Part shown: piece after piece, positions 9,003-17,153 of the stretch
Position numbering within the stretch: position 1 is the first letter of the stretch
Layout: each line of letters starts with the position of its first letter
Assembly (NCBI GenBank): GCA_965197795.1
Contig: OZ240228.1
Location: forward strand, 992,001 to 1,056,000
DNA from: WHTK01 sp965197795
Lineage (GTDB): Bacteria > Chloroflexota > Dehalococcoidia > DSTF01 > WHTK01
Direction: 5' to 3'
Length of the DNA: 64,000 bases
Made by a program: the position numbers and the translations under genes
Notes under the pieces: generated by a model
Told to the model about the DNA's origin: nothing
What the model saw: only the letters and a program-made list of their open reading frames with translations
Databases searched by the model: none

Positions 9003-11555
9003 TTACGCCTTCAGCAGCCCTCTGCGCCCGAGCGCCCGCTCCAACGCCGGCTGCATCTTCATGTCCTGGAACTCGGCGATGGCGAAGTCGAGGTGCTCGA
9101 TGGCGGCGTCGTGTTCGTCGGGATGGTGGTCTAGGAGCAGCTCGGCGAGGTGGGCGCGGGTGAGGGCTAGCTCCGGACGGAAGCCGATTTTCTCGCACAA
9201 GGCAAGGCTCTGTTCATAATCAGTCCTGGCTTCATGGTGCTTACCCAGCATGGCTGCGGCATCGCCCATCTGGCGGAAGATTGGCCGGGCCACCCACTCC
9301 CGGTGCACGTTCTCTAAGGTGATGTCTCGACTGCGGAGGAGTGCCAAAATGTGTTGCACTACTGCCCGTTCTTAACTCCCAAGGCGGCCTCAGTAAACGG
9401 CCGAGTTGGGCCGGTTCGATCTCGTGCTCTACCGGATGGATCTCCTTCATTAAGGAGGGCAACGACTTCTCTACGCCGTCGTAATCGCCGTCTTCAGACA
9501 TTCGAAGTGCCGCCTCTACCTTGTAGGCCAAACCAAGAGTACGCGTCTGAACTTTTGGCTGAGGTCGGCCCAAAAAGCTAGCGACCTGTGATTCCGCGAT
9601 GCCGCCAATCTCCGACAGCGTCACCTCTTCGAGTCGGCCATCCCACAACGCCATCACTCTCGACATCTGGTCTGAGTTCGCCTGTGCTCCTGAATCTCGG
9701 CTCTGTCCGGCCAGCGTCTCCATTTCACGGGCCAGTTCTTCTGCTTCCTTGCGCTCGCCGTTGGCCAAGTGGCCCAACGCCATGAAGTTCAGGGCCCATG
9801 AGAGACTCCCTGGGCTCACACCTTGGCGGGAGCGTTTGCGATACTCGTAAATGACTGGCATATCGTCATGAAGCGAATTGTTGCTCAGCAATAGATAGCC
9901 CCATAGAGCGCCAAATTCCTCTTCTGGACTCTCTAGGCCACGTGCCATTTGCATGGTTTCACGTGCAAGTTCACCTGCCTGTATCGCATGTCCGTTAAAG
10001 ACAAGCTCAACCGCCTTGCGACGATTCAGCCGGACCCTACCAGCCAGGTCATCACCTACATGGCGTTCAGCCATCTCAATCCAGTAAGTGGTTGAAGAAT
10101 CCTCCGCACCGAAGGAGCCTCTGAGCATGCTGTTCAAAGCCAGATTGCAGGCAGCAAAAGCTCTTCGTCGTCTGCCAGTTGCCCGGCCAGCGTAAGGCCT
10201 CTCGGTGCAACCTTATCCACAATGTGGTGAAACTCGCCGAGGGCTAAGAGGGAGTCACCTAACGCCAGGATCAGGTCACATTGTCTTGATGCATCGCTGG
10301 CGTCGAGCACCTCCTGGGCGTGCAGTGCCTGTTCAAGATGCCGCACCGCCTCACCGTGTGCGAAGACGCTGGCGGCACGTTTTGCCGCCAGTTCGCCGTA
10401 GAAGATGGCCTTGGTCAGGTCTTCAGGGTCAACGGACTGTGCGTAATGCTCCGCAAGCTCTGACGCGTGGTCTTCCAGCTTCTGGGCGTACACCTCTTCA
10501 AGGGCGCGAGCTACTTGCTGGTGTGAGCGGATGCGCCGGGGCGCAAAGATTTCGTCATAGAGAACCTGTCGGAAGAAGGCATGGGAAGCGGAAGGCGATG
10601 GAGCCTGGACTCGGTCGCTGCTCGATGATGGAACGCTCGGAAGCCTCTTCGAGCGCCGCCTCCAGATCTTCCTCCGGCATGTTCGCGACCCGTTGAAGTA
10701 CCTCAAAGGAGAAGTCGCGGCCTATGACAGATGCGACCGAAAGCGCCTTGTTTGCCTTCTGTCCTAGGTGCTCGAGGCGACGGCCGACGACATCGCGCAA
10801 TCCCTCCGGGATGCTTACGCCGGAGGGGACCACGTACTGGCCGTCCTGACGCACAACCATGCCCTCCTCGACCAGGTAGCGCATGATCTCCTGCACGAAC
10901 AAAGGATTGCCCTCCGTGGAACGATGGACTGTCTCTGCCTGCCCGCGAGGCACGACACCGCCACGGATCGCCTCGTACATACGGTGCACTTCATCCACCG
11001 TGAGGCCGCGCAGCAGGATGCGCAGGAAGGTGTTGATGCGCCGCAGGCCTGCCAGGGTCGCCGACAATGGGTGCTCGCGGTTAACCTCCACGTCCCGGTA
11101 GGTACCCACCAGCAGGAGCCGCGATCCCTCAAGGTTCCTGGCTACGTGCAGCAGCAGGTCGAGCGTTCCGCGGTCCGACCAGTGCAGGTCTTCCAGCACG
11201 ATGACGAGCGGCTGCACCTGGGCAGCATTTCTCAAGAAGGTAGTGATAGCGTTGAGCAGCCGCCAGCGGTCGTCCTCCGCCTCCGAGGCATCCCGTAGTT
11301 CGACCTGCACCTTGTCTCTGACCTCAGAGACCAGACGAGCGACTTCGCCAGCGCCGGTACCCAGCTCAGAGCGCAGCGACTCCGGGTCGTGATCGAACAC
11401 GTAGGTGCGCATCGCCTCGACGAAGGCGAGGTAGGGCAGCGAAGGAGACCCTTCTTCGTAGCAGTGGCCGAACAGCGTCTTACCGCCGCGCAGGGAGACG
11501 TAGGTCTCCAGCTGCTCGCACAGAGCCGTCTTGCCGAGAGCTTGGTTGTGTGCCG
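9003..11555 (-). pseudogene. Truncated TPR/LuxR-type signalling ATPase
   Basis: This long minus-strand coding trace encodes an AAA/STAND-type ATPase. The frame enters in the middle of the P-loop ('LGKTALCEQLE', where the family has G-x-x-G-x-GKT) and continues with Walker B 'PLVIVLEDLHWSD', a sensor region 'LLLVGTYRDVE' and 'STEGNPLFVQEIMRYL'. TPR-like helices follow to the C-terminus 'MQPALERALGRRGLLKA'. Frame changes occur near 10590, 10130 and 9350. Everything before the P-loop is missing, and unrelated sequence begins at about 11556, where the recombinase module starts. Such proteins normally carry an N-terminal cyclase or kinase domain. Loss of the P-loop start means it cannot bind ATP normally, so it is non-functional even if the frameshifts are errors. 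Confidence 0.72.
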
Positions 11556-11652
11556 AGGCGCCGATCGCCGGCGTGAGGGTTCTGGATGACGGGGCTGGTT
11601 TTGCGGCTGGCGGGGGCAATTCTCGCCGCCGCGGCGGCTCTAGGAGGCGACT

Positions 11653-11847
11653 ATGACGACTTCGATCGATACCGAACTGAGACGACGAATGGAAGGGAAA
11701 CAACGAGAGCCGTCGTGGTTATGGCTCAAGCTCCAGCTACAGATCGAGAACATCGAAGCGTCGGTAGCTCTGAGCCACGAAGCGGACTGCAACTGCTCGG
11801 TTTGCAATCGGGTCCGAGAGCGCCACAAGAAGAGGGTTCAGACCTAG
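11653..11847 (+). CDS. Small hypothetical protein with a Cys cluster
   Basis: A 64-residue protein with a near-perfect ribosome site (AGGAGG, six bases before the ATG). It has a basic N-terminal helix, a 'WLWLKLQLQIENIEAS' amphipathic stretch and a C-terminal 'CNCSVCNRVRERHKKR' motif that could bind a metal or nucleic acid. It is the first gene of the small module that ends in the tyrosine recombinase, and its codon use is less GC-biased than that of the chromosomal genes. No family is recognised. Confidence 0.55.
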   Translation: MTTSIDTELRRRMEGKQREPSWLWLKLQLQIENIEASVALSHEADCNCSVCNRVRERHKKRVQT

Positions 11848-11881
11848 AGGCTGCGCGCAAGCCCCAGCCATCGTTGCTCAG

Positions 11882-12181
11882 CCGATACCTGATTACGAAC
11901 CAGCCCCAGGTAGCGAAGCCGCGATTGGCGCTCTCATCTGCTCCTACTCGTGGTCCTGTGATGAAGCGCTTGCGGTTGCCGCGTGTGAGTCTCGCTTCGA
12001 TCCGCTGGCCGTGGGCTCGGCGGGAGAGCGAGGTGTATTCCAAATCCACGGCGTCCACGCCGGCCGCGTCGAGGGATCGCTGGACCGGCTATTTCGAGCC
12101 GAGGTCAACGTGCGAGTCGCCCACAAGTTGTGGCTTGACCAGGGATGGGAGCCGTGGACCTGCAAGCCGAGAGGATCGTGA
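11882..12181 (+). CDS. Lysozyme-like / transglycosylase SLT domain fragment without visible start
   Basis: This frame, open from 11774, reads 'ICSYSWSCDEALAVAACES', then 'RFDPLAVGSAGERGVFQIHG', then 'EVNVRVAHKLWLDQGWEPW'. The pattern fits a goose-lysozyme or soluble-lytic-transglycosylase fold, with a catalytic Glu in 'ACES', a 'G-x-FQI' core, and 'N-x-x-x-A' and 'GW-PW' at the end. Such small domains are common in phages and in actinobacterial or Chloroflexota elements. No ATG, GTG or TTG exists between 11774 and the domain, so the start is lost, non-standard, or hidden by a base error from the preceding gene. Its TGA overlaps the ATG of the excisionase by one base (TGATG), suggesting coupled translation. 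Confidence 0.55.
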   Translation, partial: PIPDYEPAPGSEAAIGALICSYSWSCDEALAVAACESRFDPLAVGSAGERGVFQIHGVHAGRVEGSLDRLFRAEVNVRVAHKLWLDQGWEPWTCKPRGS

Positions 12182-12438
12182 TGACTGACGACGGCGAGCT
12201 GCGGCTCGTGGTCGGCGTGAAAGAGGCCGCGCGAGCGCTCGGCGTGAGCCCGAACACCTTGCGCGATCTTTGCCACCAGGGGAAGGTGCCTCACGTTCGT
12301 CTCGGCCACCAGTTCAAGTTCCCCGTGTGGTCGCTGAAGCAGTGGCTAGCGACCGAAAGTGGCGTGCCTGTTCCGGAAGACGCTGGCGCCGAGCGTGTAG
12401 AATCGGCCCGCCAGTTGGTCGAGCCACGGGGGTATTAA
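12181..12438 (+). CDS. Excisionase-type helix-turn-helix protein
   Basis: An 85-residue protein with a MerR/excisionase-like winged helix: 'VGVKEAARALGVSPNTLRDL' (helix-turn-helix), then 'CHQGKVPHVRLGHQFKFPVW' (wing) and 'SLKQWLATE'. This is the form used by recombination directionality factors of tyrosine recombinase elements. I choose the ATG at 12181, overlapping the preceding stop, over a longer frame from 12145. It lies four bases before the recombinase gene, as expected for an xis-int pair. Alternatively it could be a small repressor of the module. Confidence 0.72.
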   Translation: MTDDGELRLVVGVKEAARALGVSPNTLRDLCHQGKVPHVRLGHQFKFPVWSLKQWLATESGVPVPEDAGAERVESARQLVEPRGY

Positions 12439-12442
12439 GACG

Positions 12443-13560
12443 ATGGCGATCAAGAAGCGAAGCAAAGACAGTTGGACGCTCATCCTGCCCCTGCCGCGAG
12501 ATCCCCTGACCAGCAAGCGCCGTCAGCGGTGGATGACGGTCAGGGGATCGAGGCGAGACGCCGAGCGCGAGTACCGGAAGCTGCTAGGCAAGATCGAAGA
12601 GGGCGCCGACCTTAGGCCCGAGCGCATAACGGTCGCTGGCTTCCTCGATCAGTGGCTACGAGACTCTGTGGCGATGAGAGTGAGGCCATCAACTCTCACT
12701 CGCTATCACGAGTTGCTGAACAGCCTTCGGCCCACTCTTGGATCGCTTCTCCTAGCCAAGCTTCGAGAGTCCCAGGTGCAGGCCAGTATCGCGCTCTCCT
12801 GGATCAGGGCCTTGCGCCGGCCACCGTACTTCACACACACCGGATGTTGCGGCAGGCGCTATCCCAGGCCGTGAAGTGGCGCCTTATCGCCCATAACCCT
12901 ACAGACGGCGTAGACCCGCCGCGGCCAGGGCGGTACGAGGCAAAGATTCTCGACGTGGAAGACTCGTGGCGCGTCCTAGAGGCGGCTGACGAGACGCAAA
13001 TTGGCTCGCTGGTTCACCTCCTGCTCTATACCGGGCTCCGAGTCGGTGAGGCACTAGGGCTCGCCTGGCCGAACGTCGACCTCGATCAAGCGATCCTTTA
13101 CGTACGCCGCACGGCCAGGCGCGAGACAGGTAAGGGCATCGTCTTCGGCCAGCCCAAGACACACCGGAGCTCGCGTCCCGTTCCGCTCTCGCCCGACGTC
13201 GTTGCGAGGTTGAGGGCGCACCGTAGCGCCCAACTAGCCGACAGGCTCAAGGCGGGGCCGGCCTACGAGGGCGAGCTGGTATTCGCCAACTCGCTAGGCA
13301 AGCCGTTAGACGCTGTTTACGCCGGCCGCATCTGGAGGGAGATCACTAAGACCGCTGGCGTTGACGGTGCGCGGCTCCATGATCTGCGGCACTGTCACGC
13401 GACCTTGCTGCTGAAGGCAGGGGTTTCCGCGAAGGCAGTTTCGGAGCGATTAGGGCATTCGCAAATCAGTATTACAATGGACACATACACCGCAGTTTTG
13501 CCGGGGATTCAAGAGGACGCGGTAGAGCGATTTGACCGCCTCATTTCTGGAAAGGGTTAG
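12443..13560 (+). CDS. Tyrosine recombinase (phage-type integrase), one-base frameshift
   Basis: The first frame (12443 to about 12783) gives an N-terminal Arm-binding region and SAM-like core-binding domain. The second frame (to 13560) gives the catalytic domain. It has all six conserved residues: Arg in 'TGLRVGEALGL', Lys in 'QPKTHRSSRPVPL', His-x-x-Arg in 'LHDLRHCHATLLL', His in 'RLGHSQISIT' and the Tyr nucleophile in 'MDTYTAV'. Adding one C to GGCC at 12781-12784 joins the frames ('VQAQYRALLDQG'), giving about 373 residues. It catalyses site-specific integration and excision. The selenocysteine tRNA begins 68 bases after its stop and is a natural candidate attachment site. Probably functional once the base error is corrected. 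Confidence 0.85.
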
Positions 13561-13606
13561 CAAACAGGTTAGCAATTGCAAAGATGGCTCAGCAATTAGC
13601 ACCTCT
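13556..13606 (+). repeat. Short direct repeats after the recombinase gene
   Basis: GGTTAGCAA occurs twice in quick succession (about 13556 and 13568), and AGCAATT occurs twice (about 13572 and 13592). Clusters of short direct repeats between an integrase gene and its attachment site often are arm-type binding sites for the integrase. This is inferred from position. Confidence 0.35.
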
Positions 13607-13608
13607 CG

Positions 13609-13741
13609 TTAGATTCAAAACACAGCCTGGGAGTGGATGGGGCCCGGTGGCTTCTGCGGTCTTCAAAATCGTTGTCCCGGCGCCTGCGCGTTGGGAGGAG
13701 GGTTCGACTCCCTCGCACTCCCGCCACCCGTTTGAATCTAA
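13609..13741. repeat. 11-base inverted repeat enclosing the selenocysteine tRNA
   Basis: TTAGATTCAAA at 13609-13619 is matched by its exact reverse complement TTTGAATCTAA at 13731-13741. The two arms lie 9 bases before and 4 bases after the tRNA gene. Perfect 11-base arms this close to both ends are unlikely to be chance. They may be part of the recombination site or a tRNA processing or terminating structure. Confidence 0.45.
13629..13726 (+). tRNA. selC: tRNA-Sec (anticodon TCA)
   Basis: A 98-base tRNA with encoded CCA. The acceptor pairs GGGAGTG (13629-13635) with CACTCCC (13716-13722), then discriminator G and CCA. The anticodon arm is GCGGT/ATCGT closing the loop CTTCAAA with anticodon TCA at 13663-13665. 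The T arm is GAGGG-TTCGACT-CCCTC. The variable arm is long and folds on itself (TCCCGGCGC...GCGCGTTGGGA). UCA anticodon, great length and big extra arm together define selenocysteine tRNA. It serves the UGA codon in the formate dehydrogenase at 36445 together with SelA at 30187. It is immediately downstream of a tyrosine recombinase gene and may be the element's attachment site. Confidence 0.93.
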
Positions 13742-13910
13742 ATTGCACCTTCCACAAGGCCAACAACGAAAGGCCGTTCCTCATTTAGCCAGGGTTCGAC
13801 AGCAACCATGACAGCAACCCAGGCGAACTACGATGTACATCCGAAGGACTCGTCGAGGCGGCCAGAAGCTGTTTGACACCCTCACGCCTTGACGACAAGA
13901 TCGCCGCACA

Positions 13911-14267
13911 ATGGTGAGCGTCTTCATACAACGCCAGATAGAGAGGCTTCTGCGCCAAGCGGAAGAAGCTCTTGATCAGTCTGATTGGCCGGGCGTCAGA
14001 CAACGGGCCGAGAATGTCCTCGCCCTTGCACCCGACCATGCCGACGCCCTGGCTCTCATTGATGCGGCAGACCGCGCAGCCGGGGTCTCCAAGGCCCAAG
14101 TCACATCGTTCCCTGACGACAGAATCAGGCACCGCGGGCAAGGCTGCCAACTGAAAAGCGGTGCAGCTGGCGGCTCTGAGAGCAACCGGATTGTTCTTGA
14201 GAGTTCGACACCACCCAGCGAGGGGCCAGCGTTGCAGAGTCACCAGGGTCCGGATGAGAAGCATTAA
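13911..14267 (+). pseudogene. N-terminal TPR fragment of a cyclase/kinase-type signalling protein
   Basis: The first 60 residues ('FIQRQIERLLRQAEEALDQ', 'DWPGVRQRAENVLALAPDHA', 'DALALIDAADRAAG') are the TPR-like opening that precedes cyclase or kinase and ATPase domains in large Chloroflexota signalling proteins. After this the sequence loses any domain character and stops at residue 118. It may be the lost 5' part of a relative of the ATPase whose 3' part lies at 9003-11555, now on the opposite strand and across the recombinase and tRNA. The ATG at 13911 lacks a good ribosome site. Confidence 0.5.
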
Positions 14268-14289
14268 TAAAGTCGGCAAACCATGAGGC

Positions 14290-14676
14290 TTGAATCACCA
14301 GACTTCTTGGGCACTGGACCCATCTCGGACACCACTCCGAGGGCCATCCCTCGGTGCTTGGTGGGATCGCGTTATCTCTTACACCGCCATCATCCTGGGC
14401 GTACTTGGGCTACTCAGGGGCGTGGCGATCTTCGCCGAGGACGGAAGCTCGGATAGCGCGCTGCTGGTGCGCTTAGCATCCGCAAACTACATTCTTGCTG
14501 GGCTGGTCAACGCCTATCTCAGCACTCTCTGGGGGCGCGAGCGTTTTTGGCTCCGGGTTGCAGCGCTGCTTCTCAAGCCTATCGTCCTCGTGTACCTGGT
14601 CTTGGCGGTGATCGCTGCTCTGCTCTTCGTGTTCGCGTTTTGGGTTGTGGGGTTAGGACCCGGTTCGCAACCGTGA
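14290..14676 (+). CDS. Small hypothetical membrane protein
   Basis: A 128-residue protein with three predicted membrane helices ('TAIILGVLGLLRGVAIFA' about 32-49, 'LASANYILAGLVNAYLSTLW' about 62-81, 'VLVYLVLAVIAALLFVFAFW' about 97-116). The start at TTG 14290 is weak, with only GAGG four bases before it. No family is recognised. It sits in the decayed zone after the TPR fragment and ahead of a second hydrophobic trace. It may be a cargo gene of the element or a degrading gene. Confidence 0.4.
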   Translation: MNHQTSWALDPSRTPLRGPSLGAWWDRVISYTAIILGVLGLLRGVAIFAEDGSSDSALLVRLASANYILAGLVNAYLSTLWGRERFWLRVAALLLKPIVLVYLVLAVIAALLFVFAFWVVGLGPGSQP

Positions 14677-14760
14677 CAGGTCACCTCACAAGACCACGTC
14701 CGCACACAGCAACACTTAACCTCTCGTCTCTACGGCAGCACCCCGACCTGCCATCTAGCC

Positions 14761-15117
14761 TTTGACATCCTGCCTCGCCAGCGACAGAATTACGGCACTT
14801 GCATTCAGTTTGCTCCACGACTCCCGACGAAAGGCCTTGGCCCTCTGCAGCGCTTTGGTCCGGTGGTGGTTCCGCGGCTACTACTAGTTCTTCTTGTCCT
14901 GCTGGCCGTGATCTATGCCGTAATCTTTATCCGGTGGGACTACATAATCTCCCTGGTACCGCTCCTAATACCGCTTACGCTCAGCACCTCACTAATCGTC
15001 CTCCGGCTCAAAGTGCTGGCCTAGTGGCTGGTCTGGCCAGGTTTGGTTGCCTCGCTGATTCTGGTCTTGGCGTGGATTAGCGTGGTCTTCATCTGGAAGG
15101 TGCTAGTGAAGGCGTAG
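14761..15117 (+). pseudogene. Hydrophobic membrane-protein trace interrupted by a TAG
   Basis: The frame reads 'FDILPRQRQNYGTCIQFAP' then strongly hydrophobic 'PRLLLVLLVLLAVIYAVIF' and 'ISLVPLLIPLTLSTSLIVL', hits TAG at 15022-15024, and continues in the same frame as 'PGLVASLILVLAWISVVFIW' to a final TAG at 15115. That makes three or four membrane helices broken by one stop. No start codon with a ribosome site is evident. It looks like a degraded membrane protein. The following bases to 15250 hold nothing recognisable. Confidence 0.35.
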
Positions 15118-15250
15118 CTGACAGTCAGCCAGACAAAAACAAAAAGCGAAATCAAGACAGACCAATAAGCCCCTACTCTCCATAGGGACTCCTAAAGTCT
15201 ACCGGGGAACCTAGACCTCATCCGGCTTGACCCCTACCCCAAAGAGGGAG

Positions 15251-15320
15251 TGGAGGCCATCGATCACCTCGACTTCGCCATCACCGAGTCCAGGACTTGA
15301 AGATGCAACCCGCGCTTGCA
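15251..15320 (+). repeat. Dispersed TPR-ATPase 3'-end remnant, copy D
   Basis: The plus strand reads 'EAIDHLDFAITE', loses one base, then reads 'QDLKMQPALAL'. This matches the C-terminal 'AAIEHLDFAIAEFQDMKMQP' of the gene at 9003. It lies 160 bases before the NIPSNAP gene and has no start or ribosome site. Confidence 0.65.
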
Positions 15321-15479
15321 CTGGTGCCGGCCGCGAGGTGTTGCTGCGGGCTTGGCCCTGCAAGCAGACGACCAGCTGCATCAGACTGGAGCAAGGCGAT
15401 TCTCACGTCGGCCTTCTGGTGCTAGGCTTCCCGTTACTGCTCCAGTCTCAAGCTCTCGAGTTACGAAAGAGACAGCCAG

Positions 15480-16097
15480 ATGATCTACGAGATCCGGACT
15501 TACACCCTCAGGCCGCGCTCCACGCCTGAAGTCGAGAAGCTGTGGGGCGAGGCCTATCCTGTTCGTCAGAAGTACTCGCCTATAGTCGGCTTCTTCCACA
15601 CCGAATTCGGCCCACTTAATGAAGCGGTACACATCTGGCCATATGACAGCCTCGAAGCACGCGACCAGGCTCGTGCTGAGGCAGCCAAGGACCCCGGCTG
15701 GCCGCCCGGAATCGCTCCGTTTATCCTTAACCAGAAGGTCGAGATCGTCACGCCGTTTCCCTTTGCACCCGAGTGGCAGCCGGGACCGGACGGCCCTATC
15801 TACGAGTTACGACAGTACGTCTTCCAGGCCGGGACATTGCCCATCATCATGGAGAACTGGAAGGCCTCATTGCCGGAGCGGATGAAGATCTCAAAGCCGG
15901 CCTTGCTTGGTAGCGTTGAATTCGGTCCTTCGGCTAACAGCTTCATTCACATTTGGCCCTACGCCAACCTGGAACAGAGAAGCGAGGTACGGGCCAAAGC
16001 AGCTGCGACCGGCAAATGGCCCCCGGCGGGTGGCGAGAACTATCTGCTGCAGTCGAACAAACTCCTGCTGCCCGCAGCCTATTCTCCGGCGCAGTAG
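15480..16097 (+). CDS. NIPSNAP family protein, two domains
   Basis: A 205-residue protein made of two NIPSNAP ferredoxin-like domains. The first begins 'MIYEIRTYTLRPRSTPEVEK' and the second 'IYELRQYVFQAGTLPIIME' near residue 108. Each contains the 'VHIWPY/IHIWPY' strand followed by a Glu/Arg-rich helix. NIPSNAP proteins are dimeric alpha/beta-barrel relatives of unknown biochemical role. They are often found next to oxidoreductases for degradation pathways, as here, where an aldo/keto reductase starts eight bases later. The start ATG follows a GAAAGAGA-type purine-rich region. Confidence 0.85.
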   Translation: MIYEIRTYTLRPRSTPEVEKLWGEAYPVRQKYSPIVGFFHTEFGPLNEAVHIWPYDSLEARDQARAEAAKDPGWPPGIAPFILNQKVEIVTPFPFAPEWQPGPDGPIYELRQYVFQAGTLPIIMENWKASLPERMKISKPALLGSVEFGPSANSFIHIWPYANLEQRSEVRAKAAATGKWPPAGGENYLLQSNKLLLPAAYSPAQ

Positions 16098-16104
16098 GGT
16101 CGGG

Positions 16105-17076
16105 ATGACGATGAAATACGTCAGGCTTTGCACAACCGAATTCGACGTTTCGCACCTTAGCCTCGGCTGTATGAGCATGTCTGGCGCATATGGTCAGGCG
16201 GACGATGCAGAGTCCATCGCGACGCTTCACCGAGCCTTCGACCTGGGAGTGAATTTCATCGATACATCGGCGAGCTACGGGAACGGTCATAATCACGACC
16301 TCATACGCAGGGCTCTAAAGGGGCGCCGCGAGCGAATCGTTATTCATAGCAAGTCCGGCAGCATTCGCACCCCCGAGGGCGAGACTCGAGGCGGTGGCTC
16401 GCCTGAGTATCTGACGGATGTTTGCGAGCGCAGCCTGAAGAGTCTGGGCGTCGAGACGCTGGACATCTTCTGCCTGTCTCGTGTGGACGCCAAAGTGCCC
16501 ATCGAGGAGTCGGTCGGCGCCATGGCACGCCTGGTTGAAGCTGGCAAGGTGCGCCACATCGCGCTCTCAGAAGCAGGCCCGGACTCGATCCGCCGCGCAA
16601 ACAAGGTCCACCCTATCGTTTCCCTGCAAATGGCCTACTCCGTCTGGGAGCGCGACGCTGAGAACGGCAACATCGATGCTTGCCGCGCATTCGGCATGAG
16701 CTTCATGGCTTATTCCGCCCTGGGCCCGGGCTTCCTGGCGAGCCTTTTCCACGACGTCGACGAACTTTCTGAAGATGACAATCGCCGCAGATCGCCGCTA
16801 TTCCAGGACATGGAGCGCGCTCGCCATCTGCAGATAGCGATTGAATCTGTAGCTGCGGCGAAATCTGCCACTCCAGCTCAGGTTTCCCTGGCTTGGGTCC
16901 TGAATCAAGGTGAGAGCGTCATCCCCATTCCAGGCTGTAAGAACCGTGAGCATCTAGAGGACAACCTCAGGGCGCTTGAAGTCGAGTTTACTGACGGCGA
17001 ACTTGCCCGGCTCAACGCGCTGATGCCCCCAAACCCAGCCAAGGGGCCGAGAGAGCAAGTTACCGGCGCGACCTGA
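16105..17076 (+). CDS. Aldo/keto reductase lacking the catalytic His
   Basis: A 323-residue TIM-barrel oxidoreductase of the AKR superfamily (YajO/IolS-like length). The family signatures are 'LSLGCMSMSGAYGQADDAES', Asp and Tyr of the tetrad in 'FIDTSASYGNGHN' (around residues 52-58), Lys in 'IVIHSKSG' near 85, and the C-terminal cofactor region 'IPIPGCKNREHLEDNL'. The fourth residue, normally His in 'x-x-x-H-R-V-D', is replaced by Ser ('CLSRVDAKVP', near residue 123). His loss usually lowers carbonyl reduction, so the activity may be altered. It follows the NIPSNAP gene by seven bases in one transcript. ATG 16105 is preferred; ATG 16111 is possible. Confidence 0.85.
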   Translation: MTMKYVRLCTTEFDVSHLSLGCMSMSGAYGQADDAESIATLHRAFDLGVNFIDTSASYGNGHNHDLIRRALKGRRERIVIHSKSGSIRTPEGETRGGGSPEYLTDVCERSLKSLGVETLDIFCLSRVDAKVPIEESVGAMARLVEAGKVRHIALSEAGPDSIRRANKVHPIVSLQMAYSVWERDAENGNIDACRAFGMSFMAYSALGPGFLASLFHDVDELSEDDNRRRSPLFQDMERARHLQIAIESVAAAKSATPAQVSLAWVLNQGESVIPIPGCKNREHLEDNLRALEVEFTDGELARLNALMPPNPAKGPREQVTGAT

Positions 17077-17110
17077 TGAAGCCTTCGGGAGGCGCACGCC
17101 GGAAGCGCAC

Positions 17111-17152
17111 GCCGCCGTCATCGAGCACCTCGCAATCACCGAAGTTCTGGAC
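17111..17152 (+). repeat. Dispersed TPR-ATPase 3'-end remnant, copy E
   Basis: A short stretch reading 'AVIEHL' and 'AITEVLDV' on the plus strand, corresponding to 'AAIEHLDFAIAEFQDM' of the gene at 9003 with a two-codon deletion. It lies between the convergent aldo/keto reductase and MFS genes. Confidence 0.45.
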
Positions 17153-17153
17153 G

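Noticed and set aside
13785..14279. Minus-strand 164-residue frame after tRNA-Sec
   Set aside because: It lies opposite the TPR fragment, which has clear family character; the minus frame has none.
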